64,000 nucleotides of DNA from Eopsaltria australis. Its lineage: Eukaryota; Chordata; Aves; Passeriformes; Petroicidae. Positions 11,701 through 23,590 of the stretch are shown piece by piece. A program made the translations under genes and the position numbers. The first letter of the stretch is position 1, and each line of letters starts with the position of its first letter. Below the pieces are notes generated by a model that had not been told where the DNA came from, searched no databases, and was given only the letters and a program-made list of their open reading frames with translations. The stretch is from positions 6,439,501 to 6,503,500 of the forward strand of contig JAVTVJ010011652.1 in the NCBI GenBank assembly GCA_034509425.1, written 5' to 3'.

Positions 11701-14700
11701 GTATGGGGTAATGTCCACTCTCATTCCCAGTGTGGTTGTAACTGTGCCATATGCCTGAGCATCCTGGATTTCACGGCATCACCATGACTTGAAACAGGAT
11801 CTGGTGGCTTTGGCATTCAGGCTTTCTAGGGCAGAGCAAAGAGGGAATTCTGTGATTCTGATGGAATTGTGTATATTCACTCTAGCAGTTCATCTGGGTT
11901 AATTGCCCAAGTGGAGACATACGGTCCTAATTCTGGTGGTCCAGTGCAGTCTAACTCAATAGTGATTGTTTCTGTAGGGCCTCTGATATTTTGTGTTGTT
12001 CATGCTTTTAACTCTGCAGGAGTGGTGAATGGACAAGTTCTAGCATGCACTAAGTTTATCAGTGGTGAAGAGTGTAGGTAAGAATGCAATGGGGCAAGTG
12101 TTCTCCTGTGTTTGCAAATGCTGACTTCTAACCCTCAGCCCAGCAGGCCTCTTTAGCAGGATGAGCAGTCACCCACTGGTCCTCCCAGCCATCCAGAGCA
12201 GCAGAGTCCCTCTGCAGGGGGTGATCCTCTGTCCTGTAGGTGCCACCCTGTGCGGAGCTCCTGGCTGGCACTGTGGGAAGGGAGGGAAGGAGGGCTGCTG
12301 TTGTGGCTGTGCACGAGATAGGGCTTGCCCCTCTCATGGCGTGGGAGGTTTGTGTTGAAAGGATTCCCAGCCTCTGATGAGCTCAGGGAGTGTTTCTCTT
12401 GGGCTGCGTGTGTGCATCTGAGGGTGCCTAAGGAAAGGGCAGGAAAGTTGGAGGAGAAGGTGGGGTTGAATGGGGCAGGAGTGGAATAGCATGGCAGACA
12501 TTGCTGCATCAGACTGTGGTGCAAGTGCACAGTGAAATTGGTCTTTTCTCCTGCTGGGCTCTGCATGTGCCTCCCTCTGCTCTGGGCTGTGCTGGCCTTG
12601 GCTGAGATGGTCTGGGTTGCAAGGTTCAAGTTTCCCCTGTTCCCATTCCCTTGGTGTGGGATGCTGGCCCTCAGCATCCTGGCCCTGCTGTAGATGTTGA
12701 GAGCTGCTGTGAAATCCTTGTCCAGACCAGGGGCCTGGCTCCATATCTAAGTCATGAGGTTCAGACCAATTGCTTGGCTTCAGGGACATCCCTGATAATC
12801 TTGGAACTGTGGGGATGGAGCTACTGCAACAGCTGTAGGGTTTCATTTATAAACAGCTTCCTTAAGAGCATTATTGAAACTGAAACAAGACTGAGAAAGT
12901 TCAGAGGAAATCTGAATGTGGGTCTGTCAACACGTCTGTTCCCAAAGGTCAGTGCTGGCTCCTTGGGGAGAAATGGCACATCCTTTCTTCTGAGTAAACA
13001 CAGCCCAGTTGTTTGCTGCTGTTATCCCAGACAGCGCATGGAGAGGCTGGCAGTGCAAGGTTTGCAGGGGATGCAGAAAACCAGATTTCCAGGAGGAGCC
13101 CTGTGCCGCTGTCTTTGAGGGCTGACTGTGCCTCCTGTGTTTTGGCAGCTGTGCTGGAGCTCCTGGTACAGCCATGCTTGCAGGATTTGCCTTTCAGTAG
13201 GAGGGACCCCTCAACGCCTGCTCTCAGAAAAATTGCCCAGCATCAATCTTGTAACAGGCCTTACCAGGGGAATTGGGATGCCCCTGGGAAAAAATTAATA
13301 GCTGACATAGTTATTGAGCTGAGAATGGTTGTCTCCACTGATTTAAAGCTATCTGAATACCATTTATCCTTCCAGCCCTCAGTGCCTTAGGATACCAGCT
13401 GGCTTGGGGCAGTATCTTTGTGTTCAAGGAGTAAATGAAATTGTTTATAATTCTTATTTCCATCATTATTTAAATGTTTGCTTGGCAAAACAATCTGTTC
13501 AGCTTCCAGTATTTGTTTTTAAATAGACTTTACACATCAGACAAAGATGAGGGCCATGATGAGGAAATGGCGAAGTGCCTGCTAACCTACAATAGAGGTG
13601 CACTGAATGACCATGGCAAAGAACCCACAGCTGAGAGGGTGACCCAGCCTATGGGAATCCTCCCCTTTGTACTTCTTCGCTTGGGTTCTGGAGCATAAAG
13701 CTGACACTTGAATATTGCCCCTAATCTGCAGCATGGGAATCTCCTCCAGGGTGGCTACAGGGCAATATCTGCTGCTCAGCACCAATCCACCTGTCTGACC
13801 AGGACATGGATGACCTTAGAAAGTGAGGTGGTGGCTTAGCCAGCTCCTCAGGATGTGACAGCAGCAAGGCAAGAACAGAGGTGACACCAATGCCTCTCTG
13901 TGGTCTGGGCTCTATAGGTAGTCAGGCAAATGAGTTTTGTTTGTTTGGGTTTTTTAAAGAAACATTGGAAGCATCACAAAGAGGTTGTTGACTTCTTAGC
14001 TGTGTCCTTTTAACTGCACATGGTCTGCCTCTAGCAGGCACAGAAACAGTAAAATTGGTCAACAGTGTTATTTTCTGGAATTATTCCCTTGCTTTCTAGA
14101 GTTTTGGTTTGTATAAGTTGTTCTTACTGTCAGTACCTACATCCCCCACTTATCGCTGGCTTGGAGGCCGTGAGGATGTTGGAGAACCTGTGTTGTGGGA
14201 AGGGCTCTCCTGGATACAGCCCCAGAGAGGAAAAGCAACAAGTTCTTCCTAATGAACTGAATTGGTTTATATCCGCTGTGGAGGACTCAGACCTATTTTC
14301 ATAGCTGTTGGTTGTTTTACACATTAAAAATGCAATGTATCAAGAGCATGAGTCCCTGCAAGGTTGTGGTGCTAATGGAAATCTAAGAACATGCCTGAAA
14401 TTGCCAGAAATTCTGAACTATGGTGGAAAGCTTTGGTATTGGGGCCAGACCTGCTGGTTTTGTGCCTGGACAGTATCTCATACAAGGGATTATGTAGAAT
14501 CATGGTAAAAACTGGGCTGAAAGTCCTTCTTCATCGGAATGTATGAAGGCTCAGTGTATGCGTCTTGTGTTATCCCTCCTCCATCTCCATTATTTTGGTG
14601 CTGGAAGCTCTCATCATAGATCTCCACAGCAGGACTTAAAGCTCAGCCTTGGGAGCAACCCCCTTGTTTGTTACCCTTGTTCCAGGTTTTGTTTGCTGGA

Positions 14701-14869
14701 ACAATAAAACACAGGAGAGTGGTTTGGCTGTGGGACCAGCCCCAGCCAAAGCTACAGCTCTGAGGCTGCTGACCTCACACAGGCAGCAGATTCTCCAAGT
14801 ACCACTTTATTAGCATATTTCCTCTTACCAGAGATCAGGATCAGCCTTTTTAATATTTTTCTGGAACAT

Positions 14870-15330
14870 CTGTGTGAAAATTAAATTCCTTGGCGGGATT
14901 TTTCCATGGCTATTTTTTCCCCAAAGCACCCAAGCCCCGAAAGTTTGGGCATGACATTCCACCCCCTCCACTCCGCTGTCGCTCTCCCCTAATCGTACTC
15001 AGCTTTCAATTATTTATACTGCCGGAAAATTGCATGGAGTTCACACCCCCAGCCCTGAAACACAATTCCGCTTTTGTGCAGGGAATACAATCCCTCACTT
15101 TCATTAAGTGTGCAGAGACCAAGATGAGAAGTGCCTGTTGTGTTCGCATCCCTTGGCTCGCGATGAGAGGAGCTGGTTGTTTTCGCAAACGTCCTAAATA
15201 GCCCTGGAAGGGTTACGGGGAGTTTATTTACATTATTGCATTTAAGTGCAAATAGAAAATTGCCCAGCCATAATGGAAAGTTTATGCAGGGCTCTGTCAG
15301 GGCTCTTTTCCACGTCACCTCACCCCTCCT
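14870..15330. promoter_or_regulatory. Candidate conserved enhancer in intron 2
   Basis: This is an AT-rich block that unusually keeps about a dozen CpGs (for example ggcggga, ccgctgtcgct, atcgtactc, gccggaaa, ttccgctt, ctcgcgatg, cgcaaacgtcc, ttacgggg, ccacgtca). It also contains octamer-like and homeobox-like words (attattgca, tttaagtgcaaat, caattatttat). Retained CpG in an AT-rich intron is typical of conserved developmental enhancers. Conservation itself cannot be seen here, so this is an inference from composition only. Long open frames overlap it but look like chance. Confidence 0.4.
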
Positions 15331-17514
15331 GGCTTTCTGCTCTGACAGGCTCAGATGTGGAAAGGCCTTGTCTGGAAGGAGCAGTAGCTCTTGGTCCTGT
15401 CACACTATTGTTTGCTTACAGGACACAGAAAAGCATCAACTGGCATCTCTTCCACTGTGGACTATGTACAGTCCTGCCTGCCATAGGAAAGGCTCCTGAT
15501 CAGGCTCACCCCAGCCTGATTTATGAACACTGGGTGCTATTTGCTTCTTCCCCATAGCATCTGAATGACTGATCTTTTCATCATCAATGTATGGAGCATG
15601 AAGTCGGGAGTTTGTTTGCCCCCTATTCCCTTCCAGCTTGCCTCGAGTCACAGCATGGTTCTCCTTTTCTGCAACCAGAGCAGTTTCATGTCTCGTGCAA
15701 ATGCAAGTATTCCCACTGCAGAACTCTCTTTTGCAATTTCCACTTCCCTCTTTTCAGGGAAAGCACTGGAGTGGTTGGGGCAGTAAAACCCACAGAGCTG
15801 AGCAGACACATGGTGCAGTCACGCAAAAAGCAGGAATAGTCATGGGAAGCACAGCTTTGTGCACACTCCTTCCTGGGTGCCCTGTTTGAACAGCATTCAG
15901 CCAGGCTGAGGGCTTTACTCTCCATCTTTTGCTTTTCCATTTAAAAAGAGAGTTCTGGTTTGTCAGATTTGTGCAGGAAAGGAAGGACTTGAACTCTGCT
16001 AGCACGTCAGATCCTTTGGCACTGCCCTGGCTGGCAGGCTGCTGAGTCCGCACCTGCCATTGAGCATTGGCCCACACAAGTGGCCATAACTTAAGTTTTT
16101 TTTAAGCTATCCCACCTGGGACCCTGTGAGGGTACAAACGCAGCAGAGCAGGGAGTTGCAGTCCAGTGAGGAGGTTTGCACTTGAACAAGTTGCTGACAA
16201 GTTCTTGATGGCAGGAGCTGTGAATAAGCTCACAAAGAACTAAACAGAGACTCAGAAAAGCATCCCAGTGTGTTTAAGATGATTTCTGTAATTAGAGCAA
16301 GCAGAGCTCTCTATTAAAACCATTCTTGAGGCATCAGTGTCGATGCAGAGGTGCTCTGATTCACCAGGTCAGTCAAGGGCAGATCCTAATTGATTTAGTA
16401 GTGCTTTTGCAAACAGAGGTAACATCAGAGCCATGTGTCTGAGTCTTGATGCATTTGTTTTTTAAAGGGTGTGTTAAGAAAACCAGTGAGACTTGCTGAG
16501 CTGCTCCCTTCAGCCAGGTGTTTTGAGAAAGGTGAAGGACCATGAAAACACTGTGAAAGAGAGGGGAAAATGCCAAATGGGCAGAAATTAGAAAGCAAAC
16601 CAGAAAGGACTAAGTAAAATGATAATAGGGAAAAATTATTTCAAAGGGCTAGGTTGAGTTTAATGATCAAAGTTCTGCCTTACAAGGGAATACACCTGAT
16701 CCACCTGGGCCAAAAAATTATTTCACAGACTTTTTTTTATCTGGCTAATTTCTGGCTTTTGACAGCCAAGTGAGTTGGAATGCTGTCGCCTATCTGTCAT
16801 CTGGGAATCTTTGACATCCAAGTCCAGGCTTTTCCTGGTCACTACAGTGATGTGCTGCTGCTTGAACAAAACTGGCACGTGTCTTCCTGGTGAAGAAAAT
16901 ACATTGTGGGATGGTACATGATGAACACCTGCATCCTTGTAACGAGGCCAGGTTGTCTGGTAATTTTTCATGTGTTGGTAACTGTAGGTGCAGCTTTGCA
17001 AAAACCTCAGTTGCCTTGTGCAATGCTCATTGTTTCACCGTGCTGAGGGTGAGAGGGTGCTGGTTGCTTGCACGGAAGGGTAGGGTTTAGCATTTGGTGC
17101 TTCAGGAGGTGGTAGAGAGTCACTTGCCATTGACTTCTGGGAATAAGGTAGATGGAGCAAGTAGTGTGCTCCATGAAGGTGGTCCCTGGCTATCCTTATG
17201 TAAAGGAAAAAGTTTGCAAAAGGTGCTTTCAAGGTAGAGAGGAGTCCTATGAAGTTTCAGGTTGGTTGTGGGTGTGGGAGAGTCCTGGATTATACAGCTG
17301 AGCAAGGGTGTGCTGAGAGCTGCAGGAGCACTAGGGCTGTCAGTTCCTGCCTGTTGTTGTTAGGAAACCTCATGCTGAATCCTGTTCCACTCTTAGGTCA
17401 AAATATATTTCATTGCCTTAATGTGGAAATGTTCTTTGTGTAATTAGGAGCTCGGAGTCTGCGGTGTGGAAGAAGGAGGGGGGAACTTCTGGTGCGGCAG
17501 GAAGGTTATCTGGA

Positions 17515-17615
17515 AATATCCACCCATAAAATGGGGGCTATAATCAGCCCTCCTGGAGAAAGTTTATTCATTAATGTTTGTAAAATGCTTTGAAGTCTTT
17601 GGCTTGGAGTGATTT
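17515..17615 (+). mobile_element. MIR-type amniote SINE remnant
   Basis: The stretch cccataaaatgggggctata, then atcagccctcctggag, then tttattcattaatgtttgta and aaatgctttgaagtctttgg follows the order of the 3' half of MIR1-like CORE-SINEs (ctgtaaaatggggataat, cctacctcacagg, aattcattaatgtttgtga, gcgctttgagatccttgg). The 5' tRNA-derived half is not recognisable. It borders an AT-rich stretch (17620-17790) that may be under constraint. Confidence 0.6.
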
Positions 17616-18939
17616 TAACAGAGCCAAATGTTAGCTGTACTACAGTAGCTAAGCCAGACCGTAATGACCATGTTCCCTCTCCTCCCCCTGAGCCCCCAGC
17701 CATTTCTGACAGGGTTTGGTGAAGAAGTGAAACATCAGCAGAGTGACCAAACAGAAATGAAGTGCTCAGCAGAAATATAAATAGTGCTTCTCGTTCTTGG
17801 GATTATGTCCTGGTCCCATGGAGTCTTGTGGTCGGAAATGGAATTTGTAGAAGGGATGAGGAATTTATTTCCAAGCTTATACCGTGTTATCCCAGTTGGT
17901 AACTGGTTTAGGGTCCCCCGAGTTAGGACACAGTGGTAGCCTTTGGGTGATTACAGTTATCCTGGCTTGTCTCCATGGGAAGTCACCTGCTTGAGACTGG
18001 CATGCTGGGATGGGAGGGAGACATGGCTGTTGATGGAGTGCATGGTGAGCAGGGGAAAGACTTCACTGGGACAAAACAAGGAGCAGGATGCAGGGAGAGC
18101 TGGTTTGATGGGCTTCTCAGCTCTGGCTGCCTCTAAATGCCCCTTGCTCCACACCTGTCCATTTCTTAACAGCTCTGTGTCTGCCCTGTCAATAACAGAA
18201 TAGCATTTGCCTTTTGTTTTGCTTGATTTCTCGTCTCAGGAGCTGAAACTTGGTGGTGGCATTGGTGGCAGCAAGGATCATTCTTTTTCATGTGAAGGAA
18301 CTGGGGGGGATTCAGTCCATGCTGTGTCCCCAGAGTACCTGTGGATGAGATTGCAGCAGAGAAGCAGTAGGTAAATGGATGTGCCAAGAGTCATGGGGTA
18401 AACACACATCCCAAAGAGTGAGTTACTCTTAAAAAATTGTTCTCTGGGCTTGCAGGCATTTGCTCTGGGTGGCAACTAGAAACATCTCATTAGCATGACC
18501 TGGTGTGTCATGTGTTCAGACAGAACCCATAGCTCTCCTGGCCAGCCCTGACACTCTGGCTTGTGATGTATCTGGCCTCACCCAGGGTTAGGCTGGGATG
18601 GCTTCCTGCCTCGGGGACTGCATTGCTAATCTTTGCCTGAAGATTTGAGGTGCCTAGACATGCCTTGGTATGGGGGAGGCTGCTCTGCATTCTTATGATG
18701 GGTCTCAGCTGGCTGAGAAAGGCGATGTCGCCAGCCCAGAGGCAGAGCACGCTCTGCTGTGCGCACTCTGTAGCAAGGATGCTGGGAAGGTGGCTTGACA
18801 AAACAGAGGCGCCAGCACCTTCCTCAGAGAGCTGAAGTTTCTAGTGATCGTCGTCCTTCGAAAGCGCCCTCTGACCGTGGGGCTCACAGCCAAAGACTGA
18901 CCCAGCCCTCGCCTCTAATCTCATCTTTCCTTCAAGAGT

Positions 18940-19420
18940 CCAGTCCCTGGAAAGATGCAGCTCTCCAAGAAGACATTCCAGGGGGGTTTAATCACTGCAC
19001 TCGCTCCAGCCCTGCTGCGCTTGTGGTCTCAGCACCTGCTGTTTCATTTAATTAGCAACAAATGGGAGGCGTGGGTTGGGGGAAGAGAGAGCAGCACCCT
19101 GGTGAAGTATTTGCTGCGATGTAATGTATTTTATTTTGGGTCCGGAATGGAGGCCGTGAGGAACATTTTCCAGAGGGCTCCATAAACCACCTCTGTTCAC
19201 AGGGTGATTATTTGAGGAGGGAGGGGAGTGTGGATTTAAATTGGTGCTGCTAATTTCTGCAAACAACCACATTATTTTTAATTCATACTCCAGACTCCCT
19301 CCACCCATGGTTTGATGTTGGGAGCTGTGAATTTTCCACGTCATAACAAAGTACCTCTATAAAAGGGAGCCCTTTAAATATATTTTTAAAAATTGATTTC
19401 AAATTCATCAGACTTTCAAG
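18940..19420. promoter_or_regulatory. Candidate conserved enhancer in intron 2
   Basis: This block is dense in binding-site-like words: TEAD-type CATTCC (18974-18979) and GGAATG (19144-19149); RUNX-type TGTGGT (19022-19027) and AACCAC (19185-19190, 19265-19270); the E-box CACCTG (19033-19038); homeobox TAATTAG (19049-19055); a CRE-like ccacgtcata (19337-19346); a TATAAAAG (19358-19365) and an AT-rich MEF2-like run after it. TEAD and RUNX pairing would suit a gene active in mesenchyme and migrating cells. Each word is short and expected by chance; only the clustering is notable. Confidence 0.4.
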
Positions 19421-20318
19421 TCAATATTCAGAATGGAAAACTGACTCTTTCCTTCCCTCATAGTGGCCTGCTCATTTATTTGTATTTCAGTAGCACATAC
19501 CAGCTCTGAGCAGAGCTACATTTGTCTGGTGGTAGAGGCTAGAAAAGGCATGAGAAGCTGCAAGATAAGTCGAAAGAAATAATGCCTTTATTCACCATAA
19601 TTAGTTAAGCTTGGGAGCTCTCTGTTGAAATCAGTGTGTTATATTGCCAGCAGCATTTTACCAATGTGAGGAGGAGAGATGGGGATAACTGGGAAGGCAG
19701 ATTTCACTGTCCACTTGTGCTGGACAGTGGCTATGTCCTGCATTTGGGAGATCAGCAGGCAGAGCTCTGTGCAGGGAAGATTACAGTCATAGCTTCCATG
19801 TGCTCCAGCCCACCAGCACTGGGGGCTCTTTTTCTCCGTGGGGGTGGCAAGTTTAACAACAATCTCTCGTACTTCTACTGGTGCAAACTGTAATTTTTAG
19901 TCTAAAGGCACAAAATGTATATTAGCCTTTTGTCTGATTTTCTTCAGGCAGGGAATGCACTGTAGGAGCTGTAAGACAGGATACTGTAATTTTTCCCTGC
20001 CTTGACTAAAGCAGGAGAGCTGGGTTTTAGAAATTTGTCCTCTGGGTTCCATGTTGTGAAAGAGTTCATCTCCCATGGATTTGGGAGAATAGGTTAACGT
20101 GTGGCTGTCAGGTATCCAGATGCAGTGGTGACTGTGATCATGTCAAGAACTCAGACTGATCATTTTGTTCTCGTGTGGAGTTTTAAATTGAGTCCTTGGT
20201 ATTGGTTTCTGCCCCAAGGACAGTAAAAGTTCACAGAAAATTCTCATCTTCTGAGATTGTCATAATCTTGAAATAGAGAAATTCTTGCTGTATGTCCATG
20301 CTAGAGGCCTTCATTATT

Positions 20319-20525
20319 AGAATAGAATATTCCAATTGGAAGAGACATAAAATGACTGTGTAGTCCAGCTGCCTGAGCACTTCTGGGCTGACCAAAAATT
20401 AAAGCAAGTTAAGGGCATTGTCTAAATGCCTCTTAACTACTGAGAGGCTTAGGGCATCAACCATTCCTCTAGGTAGCCAGTTCCAGTGTTTGACCACCCT
20501 CTCAGTAAAGAATAAGCCAGTTTGT
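20319..20525 (-). mobile_element. CR1 LINE, 5'-truncated 3' end
   Basis: The + strand starts with agaatagaatattcc, the degraded reverse complement of the CR1 3' terminal ATTCTATG repeat. It continues with ttggaagagac, gtccagctgcctgag, gggcattgtctaaatgcc, gggcatcaaccat and ccagtgtttgaccaccctct, which are landmarks of avian CR1 3' ends as I remember them. The element therefore runs on the minus strand, with its 3' end at about 20319, and is truncated near 20525. It is the commonest LINE of birds. No reverse transcriptase frame remains. Divergence from the remembered consensus is moderate, so it is not a recent insertion. Confidence 0.9.
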
Positions 20526-20797
20526 AGGTACTCATTGACTTCATAATCATTGTATGCTCACTGCTGTCAGTGGGGCACCATAATAGTTCCTGGAGACTTC
20601 CAAGCTGAGAAGGCAAGTGTAAGGGAGGTTTTCCTGGGAAGGAAATTTGACGTTGCCTGAAAATTCAGTGGCATAATGAAAAAAACCTCACTTTTACGTG
20701 AGTGCAAAAAGCATGGAAAACTGGCCTCTGCATCCTAGAAATCATTAATTTTGCAGAAATTGGCTCTTTCTCTTGCTTTTTGGAGTGGTTACATTGA

Positions 20798-20814
20798 TTT
20801 TTTTTTTTTTTTTT
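20798..20814. repeat. Poly-T run (17)
   Basis: Seventeen T bases in otherwise unique sequence, about 270 bases after the CR1 tail; no insertion body is recognisable. Confidence 0.95.
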
Positions 20815-21740
20815 ATCTGCTTGCAGGCACACAAGGCACCTGCACATATCCCAGAACTGTCAGACTGCTGCAAGTCAGCATTATACTCAAAATCAACCCC
20901 ATAAACCCCCAGCACCATGTCTTCCTCATCTTAGTTTTTCCTTCTTCCTCTGTGTTCCTATCTGATGACAGAAATAGGTTCTATCTGCAGGGATCAAATA
21001 TGGAAGCAACACCTCAAGGGATTCATTCAGAGTCAGGGTATGAAGTCTGGAGTTCTTTTTCTACCTCTGACATTTGCGAGATGCTTTTAAGTAGATGAGA
21101 TACTATTACAGCGTCAGCCCATCTGTCAGCAGAATTGGTGTTTGAATCCTGTTCCCTTGCTCAGTTCTAACAGAAAGGCAAGTGAAGCTGTCTGGCAGTT
21201 TACCTTGTTGCATGTCTCAATATGGTTAGGAAGAGAAGTCTGTTTTTGTTTTCAAGTCTCTGTTGTACTTGCAGTGTTTAATGCATCCAGGCAAGGGGAT
21301 CACCTGCCCAAGCTGCTCTTGCAGTTTCTCTTGTAATGGAGAACAACCCCTTTGCCTCCCCTTTGGCCCGCTGGCGCTTGCTTTCGAAACATGAGCATCT
21401 TCCTCTGGCTTCAAATCCTTCTCCAGGTTGATACTGATCTGCAGGCTTCAAAGCAGGGCTGGGATTTCAAAGCCTCCTTGACCATATAGGATCTGCAGTG
21501 TGATGCTCAGTGTTGAAAGCCTGAGTTTTGAGGCACATTTAATCACATCTCTGCACCTGTTAGAGTGGAAAAAATTTCTTCTGAGTTTTGTTTCTGTTGT
21601 TCCTAAACCACTCTCAGGTTTTCCTTCATTCTTGGCCAGCACAATGTTCTCCGGCATCTGACCTCATGGAGAGACATGCACCAATCCCACATGAAGGGCT
21701 AGAAACAATTGTCTGCACCTGGCTCAGCAACATCATTATT

Positions 21741-21762
21741 TGTGTGTGTGTGTGTGTGTGTG
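21741..21762. repeat. (TG)11 microsatellite
   Basis: Eleven uninterrupted TG units, followed by tctgtag. Confidence 0.97.
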
Positions 21763-23489
21763 TCTGTAGTGTAATTTATTTGGTCAGTTACTTGAGCCAA
21801 AGGAAGTCCTAATTAAGCAAGGTAACTTTGCATCTGGGTTGCTGGCAAAGAGCATTCTCTGTGCTGGCCAGGGCAGTGAGTTGCTGCCTCCCATGCCTTT
21901 TCTGCTCATGTTTGATGACAAGGGAGGTTGGCAGTAGCTGTGCTTTGATGAGGCTGGTGTCTTGCTTTCTGGTGGAAAATGGGCCATTCTGTGCTCTGAT
22001 ATTTTTTTTCCTCTCAGCAGGGTACATACGTGGAACCTAATTTTTGAAGTTACTTGTGCCCAGTAGAAAGCAGTTGATGTGTCATTCTTCCTCCCACCTC
22101 CTCCTCACTTCCCTTCTTTCTTGGTACCTTCTTCTTTTATGTGTTTGATTGAACTTTTAGTGCTAAGTTCTGCAGATGGCAGTTCTCCAGACCTGATTCC
22201 TTACAGCCATAATGCTGAGGTGCTAAAGATCGATAATGCTGTGGAGGACACAAGGTTCACGTGGGCTTTCAAACCCAGCAGCCAGGTCTCATAGTGCAGT
22301 GCCATCAGACAGCTTAAAAGCTGCTCATAAGGGAATTACAGGGCCTGGATATGGCTTGAATCTCTTTGATGCAAGTTAGTGTCTTCCTGGATACTTTCTG
22401 TGACAAAATATCATCATGTAATTTCAGGAGGAGTCTGTGAAATGTGAATTTCCTACCTGAGCCAGTGGCTAGGGCAGAAGAGAGCTGTGTGGTACCTGCA
22501 GTTTGTTGTCTAGGCTTGGTGTTTTCAGCATATTTTTGAGGATGTTTCTACAATCTGGACATCTTTCTGATGTTTCTTTGTTGTGGCTTTGTGTGATGGA
22601 GAGGAGGAGAGAATAGACAAGCGCAAATCCACAGGGAGGATGAGAAATAGCCCAGGATGCCTGCACAGTGCCCAGCAGGGCACAAATGACTGTTGTGCTT
22701 GTTTGCCCTGCCTGTCTGCCCCATCCAGCTTCTAAAGCTGGTCACAGGATGTGGAAAAGCATAGAAATCTGTATCATCACTGCTCTTGTCCTGGATGGAC
22801 ATCAGCCTGCCCATCAAAGTAGTTTGTAGGTCACCTTCTTCCCCTCAGAAATATTTGGGAAGGAGCTGCTGAATGTGATGAGTTGTTGTGGCTACAATTT
22901 CCTGTGGCTTGCTTTCCCCAGCACCCTTTCCTTGAATCACCCAAGCACACCTTGCATCAGTGCACACCCAATGTGTACCCTTCAGCTGGCCACCATGGTT
23001 TGCATGTGTGGCCAGGCAGGCTGGAGAACACTTGTGTTTTTGTTTTGTGACTGTGTGCATGCCTAGTTAAGTACAAACTGTTCCTGGTGCTGCACTGCTC
23101 CTCGTGTTACTGAAGAGCATCTGCCAGGGGAGAGCAGGCATGGATGCTCACTGGCAAGCTGGACATGCACCTAACCGCCTCTGAATCCATGGGTGCTGGT
23201 ACCCACATGGCCCTGTGGCCACCCTTGGCTTAAAACTCTGCTGCTGCCCTGACAGGGATGGGTACAGCAGCTCTGGCTTCCAAGGCAGGACTGTGCTGCC
23301 TGTGACGGGTGACAATGAGCTGGGTACCTCTTGCACCTGGTACTGCTGACCGTGGTCTCATTATCAGGTCTTGCAAATGCCACCAGGCAGGGATATAGGC
23401 TGGAAACCTCCTGTGGAAGGACAGAGCTGGAAGGAGTCCCTCTCCTCTGGGATGCAAGCATCTGCCTCCATGTGCTCTTTCTCCCTCAC

Positions 23490-23590
23490 AACTTGTAGCA
23501 GTTTGCTCATCTGCAAATTTGGAAAAGTCACAGCCCTGACAGTATTTCTTGACAACATGCCTGTGCCACTTAAAAGCTACTGAGATAAAA
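23490..23590 (+). mobile_element. Possible MIR-like fragment
   Basis: The words gcagtttgctcatctgcaaa, tttggaaa and, further on, cttaaaagctactgagat recall cagtttcctcatctgtaaaa, tgggga and taaagcgctttgagat of MIR elements in the right order. Divergence is high; this could be chance. Confidence 0.35.

Noticed and set aside
12153..12846. Two overlapping minus-strand open frames of about 170 codons
   Set aside because: No domain, no signal, no splice context; they overlap each other in different frames, as expected for chance frames in GC-moderate intron DNA.
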